This document shows positions 10,225 through 19,252 of a stretch of 64,000 nt of DNA, in pieces. Below the pieces are notes generated by a model. The model was not told the origin of the DNA. It saw only the letters and a program-made list of their open reading frames with translations, and did not search any database. The translations under genes were made by a program, and so were the position numbers. The stretch comes from Synechococcus sp. SynAce01 (GTDB taxonomy: Bacteria; Cyanobacteriota; Cyanobacteriia; PCC-6307; Cyanobiaceae), in contig NZ_CP018091.1 in assembly GCF_001885215.1 (NCBI RefSeq), forward strand, positions 868,001-932,000, given 5' to 3'. Within the stretch, counting starts at the first letter, position 1. Each line of letters begins with the position of its first letter.

Positions 10225-10265
10225 GCCTCAACCAGCCTGAAGGCGCCGATTCAGCAACCCCGCAC

Positions 10266-10427
10266 TCAGTTGATGCCGGATTGTGACTCCGAGTGTTCGT
10301 CAGCGGATAACGCCTGCAGGCAATAGCCGTCGGGAGTGAGCCCGAACAATTCGGCGTAATCCAGGCAGGCAAGGGTGTCCCGTCCAGAGAAACGCAACAT
10401 ACCTTGATCGTCGTAGAGACCGATCAT
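10266..10427 (-). CDS. Small conserved-looking hypothetical protein (53 residues)
   Basis: Starting at the ATG at 10427, the product reads MIGLYDDQGMLRFSGRDTLACLDYAELFGL and continues into a short acidic tail. The pattern of a short beta hairpin (LYD.G.LRFSG) followed by a helix (CLDYAELF) resembles short hypotheticals I have seen in picocyanobacteria, but I cannot name a family. The frame is open far upstream into the CYTH gene, which I treat as non-coding for this product. No ribosome binding site is visible. It may be co-transcribed with the upstream CYTH gene. Confidence 0.45.
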   Translation of the reverse strand: MIGLYDDQGMLRFSGRDTLACLDYAELFGLTPDGYCLQALSADEHSESQSGIN

Positions 10428-10503
10428 GGAAGGAGACAAGCCGGCAAAGGCAAACAAGGATAAAACCTTAAGACATGGGCTGAAGAGCCCCGCGGCCACC
10501 GAG

Positions 10504-11037
10504 TCATTGTTGATGTGAGCCATCTGGATTTGGTCCGTGTTGATCGGACCAGACAGGTCCGTGTTGATCGGACCAGCAGCTGTAGGGATGGGCTGCCAGG
10601 GCCGCATTGCTCCATGGACCTTGGCCGGTCAGCTCAATCCCGCACCACTCTGGCAAGGACAGAGGCTGCTCTGCGTGCTCGAGTTCCACCTCGGCGAGCA
10701 CCAGAGGCGCATTCTCCGCCTCGAACACATCGACCACCCAGTCACCACCGGGACAATCAAGGCCAAAGCGCTGTTTGCTGAGGCGATGCGCCGCGAGAGC
10801 GAGCAGCGCTTCGCCATCGCCAAATGGAATCGGGTACTCGAACTCGTGGCGGGCGATCCCCGTCGCTGCGGCCTTGAGTGTGAGCCAGGCCTGGCCGTCA
10901 TCACTGAGCCTCACCCGAACGGTAAATCCCTGCTCCGACGACACCAGGTAGCCCTGGCGGAACTGCTGCTGCCAGCAGATGTGCTCGCGCCAGCTGTTCC
11001 CCTCAACAAGAAAGCGTCGTTCGATCTCCAGTGCCAT
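10504..11037 (-). CDS. CYTH domain phosphatase/cyclase-like protein
   Basis: 177 residues. The diagnostic ExExK-like start MALEIERRFLV is at the N-terminus, and charged strands typical of the triphosphate tunnel fold follow (FTVRVRLSDDGQAWLTLKAA, RHEFEYPIPFGDGEALL, LVLAEVELEHAEQPL). Bacterial single-domain members are mostly inorganic triphosphatases. The ATG at 11037 is preferred over 11055 because it directly precedes the EIERRF motif and has AGGCGG upstream. The last about 20 codons are made by a tandem palindromic repeat (10531-10574), translated as two WSDQHGP units; this tail is unlikely to be part of the fold. It lies downstream of nadK. Confidence 0.8.
   Translation of the reverse strand: MALEIERRFLVEGNSWREHICWQQQFRQGYLVSSEQGFTVRVRLSDDGQAWLTLKAAATGIARHEFEYPIPFGDGEALLALAAHRLSKQRFGLDCPGGDWVVDVFEAENAPLVLAEVELEHAEQPLSLPEWCGIELTGQGPWSNAALAAHPYSCWSDQHGPVWSDQHGPNPDGSHQQ
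10531..10574. repeat. Tandem palindromic repeat, two units, 24-base period
   Basis: The 19-base unit GGTCCG-N7-CGGACC (N7 = TGTTGAT) occurs at 10532-10550 and again at 10556-10574 with identical sequence, separated by five bases. Each unit is itself a perfect inverted repeat; the first extends to 7-bp arms (TGGTCCG/CGGACCA). It lies inside the predicted 3' end of the CYTH gene. Confidence 0.8.
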
Positions 11038-11115
11038 CAGACCGCCTGCTTCCAACGCATCGGTCCATCCTGGCCGCCGGCGGCAGGCAGCTCGCTCCCT
11101 TGGCCGATCACACGA

Positions 11116-12057
11116 TCAATTGTTCGATGGTTCACCGGAGGTCAGGTCACCTGCCCAGTGGAGCTTGTGGGTCAAGGTCCGGTAATAGGACGGGCTCTGC
11201 TCGAGCACCACCATCAGGGCGGAGTGCTCACAGCGTCGCACCAAGCAGCGGTCGCCAGGTTCCAGCACGGTGGCGTGGGCCCCGTCTTTCCAGAGCTTCA
11301 CCCGGCGACTGGCCTCACCCAGGGGCAACACCACCAGGGTCGAACCGGGGGGGACCACCAGGGGGCGGCTGGAGAGGCTCATCGGACAGATCGGATTGAC
11401 CACAATGGCATCGATGCCAGGGTGCAGGATCGGTCCACCCGCCGCCATCGAATAGCCAGTGGAGCCGGTCGGCGTGGAAATGATCAGGCCATCGCCGCGG
11501 AACTGGTCCACCACCTCCCCATCGATCTCCAGCTCCAACAGGCAGGTGGGTGCAACTTCCTCCAGGCAAGGACGGAAATAGAAGTCATTGAGGGCACGAT
11601 GCAGCCCTTGCCCGTCAGGCAGGCTGCGGTCGTCGGGCGCGCCATCACCGTGGTCGACGACAGCCTCGAGCATCATGCGGCGCTCCAGGGCAAAGCGGTC
11701 ATCACGCAGCCGCTGCCAGAGATTGTCCGGGGTGCTGGGCGAAAGAACCAGCAACTGGCGCGCCTGCGTGAGAAAACCGAAGTGGCCACCCACGTTGAAG
11801 CTGAGGATCGGCACCCCCAAGGGGCCCAGGTGCCTGGCGGCGCCCAGCACCGTGCCATCACCGCCGAGCAGAACGGTGAGATCTGGCAGGCGCGGTTCTG
11901 TGGCCAGCAGGCCGGGGAACGGGTTGGCGGCCAGACCACTGGTGGCGACCGTGACCTCAATGCCCTGGCCCTTGAGATCGGCCGCACAGAGTCGGCCCTG
12001 TCGCTGGGCCTCCTGACTATTGCTACGCAGGATCAGCCAGACCCTCTCAAGCTGCAT
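11116..12057 (-). CDS. nadK: NAD kinase
   Basis: 313 residues. NAD kinase phosphorylates NAD to NADP. The catalytic [11 protein letters not shown] motif is near residue 65, with the conserved GHFGFLTQ strand after it and the [23 protein letters not shown] stretch about two thirds along, both hallmarks of the family. It follows ndhE on the same strand after 15 bases, so it probably belongs to the ndhA-I-G-E transcription unit, linking NADP supply to the NDH-1 genes. The same neighbourhood is seen in marine picocyanobacteria. Confidence 0.93.
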   Translation of the reverse strand: MQLERVWLILRSNSQEAQRQGRLCAADLKGQGIEVTVATSGLAANPFPGLLATEPRLPDLTVLLGGDGTVLGAARHLGPLGVPILSFNVGGHFGFLTQARQLLVLSPSTPDNLWQRLRDDRFALERRMMLEAVVDHGDGAPDDRSLPDGQGLHRALNDFYFRPCLEEVAPTCLLELEIDGEVVDQFRGDGLIISTPTGSTGYSMAAGGPILHPGIDAIVVNPICPMSLSSRPLVVPPGSTLVVLPLGEASRRVKLWKDGAHATVLEPGDRCLVRRCEHSALMVVLEQSPSYYRTLTHKLHWAGDLTSGEPSNN

Positions 12058-12072
12058 GAAGAGGTTGAGAGA

Positions 12073-12402
12073 TCACCAGCGCAGCAGGTTAAAGCGCTCC
12101 ATATCGACGGTTTCGCGGTTCCGATAGAGAGAGAGCAGGATCGCCAGGCCCACAGCCGCTTCAGCCGCCGCCACGGTGATCACAAAGATGGCAAACACCT
12201 GACCACGGATCAGCTGGCCATCGATGTAGCTGGAGAAGGCCATCAGGTTGATGTTGACGGCGTTGAGCATCAACTCGATACTCATCAGCACCCGCACAGC
12301 ATTGCGGCTGTTGATCAGACCCCACACCCCTGTGCAGAAGAGAATCGCCGCTAGCACCAGATAGGCTTGCAGGGGCACATCAATCGAATTGGTCGTCATC
12401 AT
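12073..12402 (-). CDS. ndhE: NDH-1 subunit E (NuoK-like)
   Basis: 109 residues with three transmembrane helices, the standard size for NuoK/NdhE. The conserved membrane glutamates are in [14 protein letters not shown] and in [21 protein letters not shown]. Its start overlaps the ndhG stop by 4 bases (ATGA), implying translational coupling. It forms part of the membrane arm of NDH-1, between the Q-site subunits and the pump subunits. Confidence 0.95.
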   Translation of the reverse strand: MMTTNSIDVPLQAYLVLAAILFCTGVWGLINSRNAVRVLMSIELMLNAVNINLMAFSSYIDGQLIRGQVFAIFVITVAAAEAAVGLAILLSLYRNRETVDMERFNLLRW

Positions 12403-13028
12403 CGTCTGGTCTCCAGAGCGGTGGGTTCAGCTGGGGGGGTCTCGATCAGCAGGGGAGTTCTGGACTTCTCGATCAGGGCCTGATCGGCATCATCACCGGT
12501 GACGATGTCGACACTGAAGACATCGCGCCTGGCCAGCACAATTGCACCGATCATCGACATCAGCAGCAACACCGAAGCCAACTCAAAAGGAAGGAGATAG
12601 TCGGTGAAGAGATGGATGCCAATCCGGACGGTGGCGTCATCGCCGATCGGACTGGGGCCAGGCACCGCCCATGGCGTGGTGAGATCGACCCGCAGCAGCA
12701 ACAGGAAGAGGCCGAGGCAAACACCACCGGAGAGCAGGCGACGCAAAGCTAGACCTGGAATGTCCGCCATCGCCTCCTTCTTGTTGACCAGCATGATCGC
12801 AAACAGGATCAGCACGTTGACCGCGCCGACGTAGACCAGCACCTGGGCAGCAGCAACGAAACTGGCGTTGAGCATCAGATAGAGGCCCGCCACCGACAGA
12901 AAAACGCCGCCGAGCAGAAAGGCCGAATAGACGATGTTGGGCAGCAGAACCACGCCGAGTGAACCGAACACCACGGCGGCCGACAGAATAAGGAAACAAA
13001 TTCCCTGGGTGGTGGAAGCGATCGTCAT
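12399..13028 (-). CDS. ndhG: NDH-1 subunit G (NuoJ-like)
   Basis: 209 residues. Five hydrophobic segments and the conserved [28 protein letters not shown] region identify NuoJ/NdhG. The hydrophilic C-terminal tail after about residue 165 is typical of cyanobacterial members. The start ATG overlaps the ndhI stop by one base (TGATG) and the stop overlaps ndhE by four, so the three genes are translated as a coupled unit. Confidence 0.94.
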   Translation of the reverse strand: MTIASTTQGICFLILSAAVVFGSLGVVLLPNIVYSAFLLGGVFLSVAGLYLMLNASFVAAAQVLVYVGAVNVLILFAIMLVNKKEAMADIPGLALRRLLSGGVCLGLFLLLLRVDLTTPWAVPGPSPIGDDATVRIGIHLFTDYLLPFELASVLLLMSMIGAIVLARRDVFSVDIVTGDDADQALIEKSRTPLLIETPPAEPTALETRR

Positions 13029-13633
13029 CAGGCTGACTCCCCATTTGAACCGGCCTTGAGTTCAGCCAGCACCTGTTCGGGCAGCTTGCCGGCCCGGGGC
13101 CGGGCTGGATCGACGCCGTGGGGATCCATCTCACCTTTGGGCAGATAGGCCAGCTCTTTGAAGGCGGTGACGGCCGGATCACTGGTGACGCTGGTTGGCA
13201 GCCGGCCAAGGGCCACATTGTCGAAGTTGAGGCTGTGGCGATCAAAGGCCGCCAGCTCATACTCTTCGGTCATGGAGAGGCAATTGGTGGGGCAATACTC
13301 CACGCAGTTGCCGCAGAAGATGCAAACACCAAAATCGATTGAGTAGTTACTCAGCTCTTTCTTCTTGGTTTGCTTGTTCATCGCCCAATCCACCACCGGC
13401 AGGTTGATCGGACACACCCGCACACACACTTCACAAGCGATGCACTTGTCGAACTCGAAGTGGATCCGGCCCCGGTAACGCTCTGACGGGATCAGCTTCT
13501 CGTAGGGGTACTGAACGGTGATCGGCCGCCGGCTCAGGTGGTCAAAGGTGACCGACAGGCCTTGGGTGATGTAGGAGGCGGCGCTAACAGCCTCTTTGGT
13601 GTAATCGCCGACCTTTTGGAGGAATCCGAACAT
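13028..13633 (-). CDS. ndhI: NDH-1 subunit I, 2x[4Fe-4S] ferredoxin-like
   Basis: 201 residues. Two complete [4Fe-4S] motifs are visible: [12 protein letters not shown] at about residues 64-75 and [12 protein letters not shown] at about 103-114. The preceding sequence ([30 protein letters not shown]) matches NdhI. It carries electrons toward the plastoquinone site in the peripheral arm; in cyanobacteria ferredoxin is the electron donor to NDH-1. It lies about 140 bases downstream of ndhA; that gap shows no other gene. Confidence 0.95.
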   Translation of the reverse strand: MFGFLQKVGDYTKEAVSAASYITQGLSVTFDHLSRRPITVQYPYEKLIPSERYRGRIHFEFDKCIACEVCVRVCPINLPVVDWAMNKQTKKKELSNYSIDFGVCIFCGNCVEYCPTNCLSMTEEYELAAFDRHSLNFDNVALGRLPTSVTSDPAVTAFKELAYLPKGEMDPHGVDPARPRAGKLPEQVLAELKAGSNGESA

Positions 13634-13776
13634 GGCTGGAGAAGTCGGAAGGTGAGAGGGGAGAGGGGCTACCCGGGCAACCCGAAAGCTGTAACTGAGC
13701 CCGCCTGCGGAAACGGAGTTTTGGAGGGAGTTCTGGAGAAGGTACTTCTACTCACTCATGATGGACGAACGCTGCC

Positions 13777-14952
13777 TTAACCGCCGAAGAAGGCAGGAAA
13801 GGCCAGCTTCAATCCGGCGGTGACCAGCAGATTGACCAGGGCGATCGGCAGCAGGAACTTCCAGCCCAGATCGAGCAGTTGGTCAATCCGCACCCGGGGC
13901 AGGGTCCAGCGCAGCAGGATCGCGATGAACACCAGCAGGTAGGCCTTGAGCACGGTCATGACGATACCCAGCGAGCCCGTGATCACCTGCACGACAGGGG
14001 CATCGACGGACTGGCCAATCGCCCCGGCTAACCACTCCACCGGAATCGGGAAGCCCCAGCCGCCTAGATAGAGCACCGCCACCAACAGGGCCGAGAGCAC
14101 CAGATTGATGTAGCTGCCCAGGTAGAAAAGGGCGAACTTCATGCCGGAATATTCCGTCTGGTATCCGGCCACCAGCTCCTCTTCTGCCTCGGGAAGGTCG
14201 AAAGGGAGGCGCTCGCATTCGGCCAGGGCGCAGATCCAGAAGATCAGGAAGCCCACGGGCTGGCGCCAGATGTTCCAGCTGAGGATGCCGGCCGTGTTCT
14301 GCTGGTTGACGATGTCGATGGTGCTGAGCGAGTTGCTCATCATCACCACCGCCAGCACCGCCAGGGCAAGGGGAATCTCGTAGCTGATCGACTGGGCCGC
14401 CGCCCGCAGCCCACCAAGAAGCGAATACTTGTTATTGCTGGCGTAGCCACTCATCAGCAGGCCGATCGGCTGGATGCTGCTGAGGGCGATCCAGAGGAAC
14501 ACGCCGATGCCCACATCGCTGATGAGCATGTTCTGGCCGAAGGGGATCACCAGCCAGGAGAGGATCACCGGGATCAGCACCAGGATCGGGCCGAGGGTGA
14601 ACAGCAGGCCATCGGCCTTCGCCGGGATGATGTCTTCCTTCCAGAGCAGCTTGAGGCCGTCGGCGAGGGGCTGCAGCACCCCAAGGGCGCCGGCATATTC
14701 CGGACCGATGCGCTGCTGAACGGCGGCGGAGATCTTGCGCTCCAGCCAGACGTTGACCAGTACGCCGATCACCGCGGCGACCAGCACCAGCAGCATGGGC
14801 AGGGGCAGCCAGAGCAGGTGGGCGGTGCCCGGAGTGAGGCCGAAGCCCTCCATGGCCGTGGTGAAGCTGCCTTGAAGGTCAAGGCCCGTACTGACCGCCG
14901 CCAGCGGAGATCTCAGCATTGTCATGGACTCTGGCGCGGTCATCATCACCAC
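13777..14952 (-). CDS. ndhA: NDH-1 subunit A (NuoH-like)
   Basis: 391 residues with eight hydrophobic segments. NuoH/NdhA forms the quinone-site membrane subunit. Clear motifs are [39 protein letters not shown] near residue 70 and [34 protein letters not shown] near residue 240, the conserved acidic loop facing the quinone cavity. Several ATG codons lie at the start (residues 1, 3, 4 and 10), so the exact N-terminus is uncertain by up to about ten residues. It is first gene of the ndhA-I-G-E-nadK unit. Confidence 0.94.
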   Translation of the reverse strand: MVMMTAPESMTMLRSPLAAVSTGLDLQGSFTTAMEGFGLTPGTAHLLWLPLPMLLVLVAAVIGVLVNVWLERKISAAVQQRIGPEYAGALGVLQPLADGLKLLWKEDIIPAKADGLLFTLGPILVLIPVILSWLVIPFGQNMLISDVGIGVFLWIALSSIQPIGLLMSGYASNNKYSLLGGLRAAAQSISYEIPLALAVLAVVMMSNSLSTIDIVNQQNTAGILSWNIWRQPVGFLIFWICALAECERLPFDLPEAEEELVAGYQTEYSGMKFALFYLGSYINLVLSALLVAVLYLGGWGFPIPVEWLAGAIGQSVDAPVVQVITGSLGIVMTVLKAYLLVFIAILLRWTLPRVRIDQLLDLGWKFLLPIALVNLLVTAGLKLAFPAFFGG

Positions 14953-14988
14953 AGCGTCAACTGCCGAATCGGATCCGGTGCATGCAAG

Positions 14989-16218
14989 TTAACCGCCACC
15001 CGCGGCATTTCGGGCATCCAGGGGCACCCAGCTTCTGCCGGAACTGCCGGTATAGATCTGGGTGGGCCGGTAAATCCGATTGGCACCGAGCTGCTCCTTC
15101 CAGTGGGCCAGCCAGCCCGCCACCCGGGCGATCGCGAAGATCGGCGTGAACAGGTCGCGGGGGATGCCGAGCTTGCGGTAGACGAGGCCTGAATAAAAAT
15201 CGACATTGGGGTAGATGCCCTTCGGCCCCAGCCGCGTGGCGGCCGCCTCCTCAAGGCGACGGGCCAGGTCGTACATCGAATCGTGGCCGAAGCGGTTGAA
15301 GAGTTGCTCGGCCAGGTCTTGCAGGATCACGGCGCGGGGATCCTTCACCTTGTATTCGCGGTGACCAAAGCCCATGATCTTCTGCTTTTCAGCGATGGCC
15401 CTATCCAGGTAGGGCTCCACCTGGTCTTCCGTGCCGATCTGCTCGAGCATGGCGAGCACGTCTTCATTGGCGCCGCCATGCAGGGGGCCAGCCAGGGTTC
15501 CCACTGCCGAGGCCACCACCGCGTAGGGGTCGGTGAGGGTGCTGGCGGTGACCCGGGCGCTGAAGGTGCTGGCGTTGAGGCTGTGCTCGGCGTGAAGGAT
15601 CAGGCAGGCGTCGAAGATCCGAGCGGCGAGGGGATCGGGCTCCCGCTCGGTGATCATGTAGAGGAAATTGGCCGAATAGGGGAGATCGTCGCGGGGCTGG
15701 ATGGGATCTTGGCCTTTGCGGATCAGCTGGTAGGCCGCCACCATCGTGGGGATCTTGGCGATCAGTCGCATCACCGCGTCAACGATGTAATCGGGATCGT
15801 CGAGGGCGCGGCGTGAATAGAAGAGCCCAAGAGAGGCGGCGCTCGACTGGAGCGCATCCATCGGGTGGCCGTCCGCCGGGAAGCACTTCATCATGTCGCG
15901 GATACGGAAGCTCACCCGACGGTGCATCTGGACATCGTTCTCGAAAGCGCGCAGCTGATCGAAGCTGGGCAGATCGCCCCAGATCAGCAGATAGGCCGTT
16001 TCCAGGAAGCTGCTGTTGGCCGCCAGCTCATCGACGCCATAGCCGCGGTAGGTGAGTAGACCCTTCTGGCCATCGATGTCGCAGATGGACGACTGCGTGG
16101 CCGGGACGCCTTCAAGTCCGGGCCGGAAGGCCTGGGCGGCTGGGGCCGCAGATTTCTCTGCCGCAGATGTATCTGCCGCAGTCTGCGCTGCATCCACCAC
16201 CATCGCCAACGCCACCAA
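14989..16218 (-). CDS. gltA: Citrate synthase
   Basis: 409 residues. Condenses acetyl-CoA with oxaloacetate, the entry to the cyanobacterial TCA branch that feeds 2-oxoglutarate to nitrogen assimilation. Catalytic surroundings are visible: LHAEHSLNASTFSARV (first His), PLHGGANEDVLAML (second His) and GHREYKVKDPRAVIL, with the catalytic Asp in the C-terminal small domain near NVDFYSGLVYRKLGIP. An Ala-rich N-terminal extension of about 30 residues precedes the core, and the start may be the internal ATG at residue 6. It ends 36 bases before ndhA begins, on the same strand, so could be co-transcribed with it. Confidence 0.93.
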   Translation of the reverse strand: MVALAMVVDAAQTAADTSAAEKSAAPAAQAFRPGLEGVPATQSSICDIDGQKGLLTYRGYGVDELAANSSFLETAYLLIWGDLPSFDQLRAFENDVQMHRRVSFRIRDMMKCFPADGHPMDALQSSAASLGLFYSRRALDDPDYIVDAVMRLIAKIPTMVAAYQLIRKGQDPIQPRDDLPYSANFLYMITEREPDPLAARIFDACLILHAEHSLNASTFSARVTASTLTDPYAVVASAVGTLAGPLHGGANEDVLAMLEQIGTEDQVEPYLDRAIAEKQKIMGFGHREYKVKDPRAVILQDLAEQLFNRFGHDSMYDLARRLEEAAATRLGPKGIYPNVDFYSGLVYRKLGIPRDLFTPIFAIARVAGWLAHWKEQLGANRIYRPTQIYTGSSGRSWVPLDARNAAGGG

Positions 16219-16244
16219 TGGGAGTCGAATTTAGGGCCAGCTCC

Positions 16245-16790
16245 TCAGGGGCGCCGTAGCGGCGCTGACAGGCTGCGGGGCGTGAGCAGGAGCATCAGGC
16301 AGGCCCGGCCGAGACATCCATCCGGCTCCGGACTGCCGGCAGGAAGCTCCAGCAGCGCCACTCCGGCTTTGCGCAGCCGCAGGGCTCCAGGCGGCGCCCC
16401 GCACAACCGGGCGGCCAGGCCGCTCAGATCCGGCTCATGGCCCACCAGGCAGAGCCGCCGCCAGCCTGGCAGGGGCGGCTGCGCCCCCAGCCAGGGCAAC
16501 AACAGATCGAGGGGATCGGCCTCCGGTGCCAGTTCAGGCGTCTGCTTCAGGCGGGGGGCCAAGCCGCCCGCGAGGGCAAGATCCGCGGTTTCGCTGGCGC
16601 GCAGCAGGGGGCTCGAAAGGATCTGATCGCAGCCCAGTCCCAGGCCCACCAACTTTTCAACCACCCAGGCGGTGCGTTGGCGTCCCTCCTCAGTGAGAGG
16701 CCGCTGCTGATCGGCCAGGCCCAAACGCCCGGCCAGCTCCCGGTCGAGAGCAAGCCCATGGCGCAGCAGCAGCAACTGGGATGTCCCCAT
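16245..16790 (-). CDS. SixA-type phosphohistidine phosphatase
   Basis: 181 residues from the ATG at 16790. The histidine phosphatase signature LLLLRHGLALDRE lies at residues 6-18, and a second catalytic His is in CLVGHEPDLSGLAARL. Size and lack of a cap domain fit SixA, which removes phosphate from histidine residues of phosphorelay proteins. The frame extends upstream through the end of the DUF3352 gene, but that part is a shadow. The start lies four bases after the DUF3352 stop, implying an operon with it. Confidence 0.82.
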   Translation of the reverse strand: MGTSQLLLLRHGLALDRELAGRLGLADQQRPLTEEGRQRTAWVVEKLVGLGLGCDQILSSPLLRASETADLALAGGLAPRLKQTPELAPEADPLDLLLPWLGAQPPLPGWRRLCLVGHEPDLSGLAARLCGAPPGALRLRKAGVALLELPAGSPEPDGCLGRACLMLLLTPRSLSAPLRRP

Positions 16791-16794
16791 CGGC

Positions 16795-18504
16795 TCAGCC
16801 CAGCTCCAGCCGGCCCCGCAGCCGCAGGGCCGGTTCGGCCTCTGTGTCTGCGGGAGCCTCCGCTTCCAGGCTGAAGGCGAGACCGTCGATCGTGTTGGCC
16901 AATGGGCTGCCGGCAAGCCCGGTGAGCAAGCGCCAGGGCTGCCACAGGGCCAGCAGCCTGCGGGCGGGCTCTGGGGCCAGGGCCGCTTGAAGCGGAGCCA
17001 GGGGCGACCCCAGGGCCTGCAACTGAAGGAGCCGCTCCTTGGGAGGCTGACGCCCTTCAAGCTGGGCGTCGAGTACGCCCAGCCCTTCCGCCCACCAGGC
17101 CACGCCGTTCTGAACGGCTCGGGTGCCGGCCACGCTGGCCTGGAGCTGGTCCGCGTTGCCTTGACGAGGGGCCGCCTCCAGCCGGGTCCAGACCTGCAGA
17201 GGCATCCGCTCGGAGCGGATCAGGGGGGCAGAGATCAGGCCATCGGCGCTGAGCGAGGGTTGGAGCTGGGCGGCGCTGGCGGAATCGCGGCTCGTTGCCA
17301 GCAACCAGCCTTTGGCCTGCTCGGCCCAGAGCAAGGGGCCCTGATCGTGACGGCTGACAAGGGCGGGAAGGGGTCCGGCCAATCCGAGCAGGCTTTGGTG
17401 CAGCAGCGGAGCCAGCAGGCGCTGCCAGAGCGCGAAATCAGTGGCCACAGCCTCGGCATCGAAGCGGTCCTGCTCGCTGCCAAGCGCACGCTCCTCGCTG
17501 CTCGCTGGCTGTGGTGAACCCGATGCGTTCGGGGGCTGCGATTCCTGCAACAGCAGGGCCGGGTTCTGGATCAGGGCAAGGCTGCTGGCCGGACTGCGCA
17601 GTTCCGAGAGCAAGGGCGGCTGGAGCTCGAGCTGAAGCGACGGCAGGGCTTGGCGCAGGTCGATGTCGGACTCAAGCCGTAACGCCCGACCCGAGGGAGA
17701 AAGGGCCGCCACCAGACCAACCACGTCTGGATCGGCCCCAATCTCCGCCGGAATCCCCAGCCAATCGGCGAAGACGTCGGGCCGGGCCGTGATCAGGGCA
17801 ATGCCCTGGCCAAGACGTTGCAGATCGGCGGCCAGTCGTGGGTTTTCCGCCTGGTTGAGCTCGGCGATCTGGGAGACATCCAGGGCCTGCTCGAGCACAC
17901 CGCGACCTGAGGCCACCAGGACCAGCCGGTCATGGATCAAGGCCGTGGCGAGGGGCCTGGCCCGCTCGCCCGTCACGCCGCCACGACCGCTGATCAGCCC
18001 CATGCCGCGATAGCTGCTGATCTGCAGTTCCGTGCCCGCCAGGCTGCGGGTCTGCCAGAAGCGCTGCAGGAAGAGGCGGGCCCCCTCCGCATCACGACTT
18101 TCCATGGCGAGCAGCCAGCCCGTCGGGCCAGCGGGGCCCTCGGGAGCCATCAGGGCCAGGCTGGTCTGGGAGCCCAGCCAATCGGCCAGCTCACTGGCGT
18201 AATCCAGTCCTGCAGCTGCAAAGGCGCCATCACGCAGGCGCTCGACCGCGGCCACTGCCCGGCGCCGCTGCCTTGCTGGAGCCATGACCCTGGTGTAGGC
18301 CACCAGCCCATCAGGATTGGTCAACAGATGGAGGCTGAGAGGGGCGGTGCGGGGAATGAACCGCGCCGCCTCAGGCATCGGCAGGCTGCGATGTTGCAGG
18401 TTGAGCGGGCTCTGCCGCACCACCAGCCACCAACCGCCGACGCCGATGGCGAGCAGGGTCAGGGCCACGGTCAGCACCAGCACCAGGAAGGGGCGCCCCT
18501 TCAT
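16795..18504 (-). CDS. DUF3352 family protein, membrane anchored
   Basis: 569 residues. A short basic N-terminus and one transmembrane helix (residues 5-28) anchor a large soluble domain. The text PEAARFIPRTAPLSLHLLTNP and repeated phrases about L.DRLVLVASGRGVLEQAL match the cyanobacterial DUF3352 family, whose function is unknown. Composition is rich in Ala, Leu, Gln and Ser. It is directly upstream of sixA and divergent from the rhodanese gene. Confidence 0.75.
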   Translation of the reverse strand: MKGRPFLVLVLTVALTLLAIGVGGWWLVVRQSPLNLQHRSLPMPEAARFIPRTAPLSLHLLTNPDGLVAYTRVMAPARQRRRAVAAVERLRDGAFAAAGLDYASELADWLGSQTSLALMAPEGPAGPTGWLLAMESRDAEGARLFLQRFWQTRSLAGTELQISSYRGMGLISGRGGVTGERARPLATALIHDRLVLVASGRGVLEQALDVSQIAELNQAENPRLAADLQRLGQGIALITARPDVFADWLGIPAEIGADPDVVGLVAALSPSGRALRLESDIDLRQALPSLQLELQPPLLSELRSPASSLALIQNPALLLQESQPPNASGSPQPASSEERALGSEQDRFDAEAVATDFALWQRLLAPLLHQSLLGLAGPLPALVSRHDQGPLLWAEQAKGWLLATSRDSASAAQLQPSLSADGLISAPLIRSERMPLQVWTRLEAAPRQGNADQLQASVAGTRAVQNGVAWWAEGLGVLDAQLEGRQPPKERLLQLQALGSPLAPLQAALAPEPARRLLALWQPWRLLTGLAGSPLANTIDGLAFSLEAEAPADTEAEPALRLRGRLELG

Positions 18505-18646
18505 GCGTCCAAGGCAGGATTCGCCTCATCCTTATGCATCCAGGCTGCTTTGCTCGCGCTAGCGGTGGTCTTCTCAGGCATCCGGCCTGACCTCGTAGGA
18601 CCATCCAGCCTCGCTTCTGGCCCCTCACTCCCGGGAAACCCCTTCG

Positions 18647-19006
18647 ATGAACCCTTCCAAACCCCATCCCCCCTCCAGCCTGCGGGCCCAGGAGCTGCAG
18701 GCCAGGCTCGCTCGAGGAGAGGCGCTGCAGTTGGTGGATGTGCGTGAAGACGCCGAACTGGTCCAGGCCAACCTGGGTGAGGGCGTGATCCACCTGCCCC
18801 TGAGCCGCTCGCAGGAGTGGATGTCTCAGATCGGCTTGCTGCTGGATCGGGACCGGGAGGTGGTGGTGTTCTGCCATGCGGGGATTCGCAGCTGGCAGTT
18901 CGGCTGCTGGCTGATCGAAACCCAGGGATTCGATCAGGTCTGGAACCTGCAGGGCGGCATCGACGCCTGGAGCGTGGAGGTGGATCGCTCGGTGGCCCGC
19001 TACTGA
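18647..19006 (+). CDS. Single-domain rhodanese
   Basis: 119 residues, one rhodanese domain. LVDVREDAEL opens the fold and the active-site loop CHAGIRS carries the persulfide-forming Cys at about residue 84; the ending NLQGGIDAWSVEVD is typical. Rhodanese-type proteins move sulfane sulfur; the partner is not evident, although a cysteine desulfurase lies 10 kb away. The gene is divergent from DUF3352 with 142 bases between the starts, enough for two promoters. Confidence 0.87.
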   Translation: MNPSKPHPPSSLRAQELQARLARGEALQLVDVREDAELVQANLGEGVIHLPLSRSQEWMSQIGLLLDRDREVVVFCHAGIRSWQFGCWLIETQGFDQVWNLQGGIDAWSVEVDRSVARY

Positions 19007-19196
19007 AACCCGCCACCAACCAGCCTTGCCGACCTGCAGCTTGCAACAGGGGAAGCAATACGATCCCCACGACTTACACAAAACCCAAAAGACTGTTCGC
19101 AATAAAGCAAAGCAAGAAGCTGGATTCATCCAGGGCAAAGTGCTGATAAAGGGCACGTTATTCACCCAAGTCCTTCTCTGCCGGCCAAGTGAAGAA

Positions 19197-19233
19197 GGCA
19201 CAGCTTAAAATCACATAGCGCAGAAGCTGTGCC
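19197..19233. promoter_or_regulatory. 10-bp inverted repeat upstream of hrcA
   Basis: GGCACAGCTT and AAGCTGTGCC are perfect complements separated by 17 bases, ending 19 bases before the hrcA start codon. A TAGAAT box at 19242 may be a -10 element. The sequence differs from the CIRCE element (TTAGCACTC-N9-GAGTGCTAA), so this is either an operator for another regulator or a leader RNA hairpin. Confidence 0.5.
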
Positions 19234-19252
19234 ATAGAGACTAGAATCCAAT

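Noticed and set aside
10537-12354. 605-codon plus-strand open frame
   Set aside because: It is antisense to the CYTH, nadK and ndhE genes, has shadow-like composition (many His, Gln and Arg), and no motif.
19007-19252. CIRCE element before hrcA
   Set aside because: No TTAGCACTC-N9-GAGTGCTAA or close variant seen; only the unrelated 10-bp inverted repeat.
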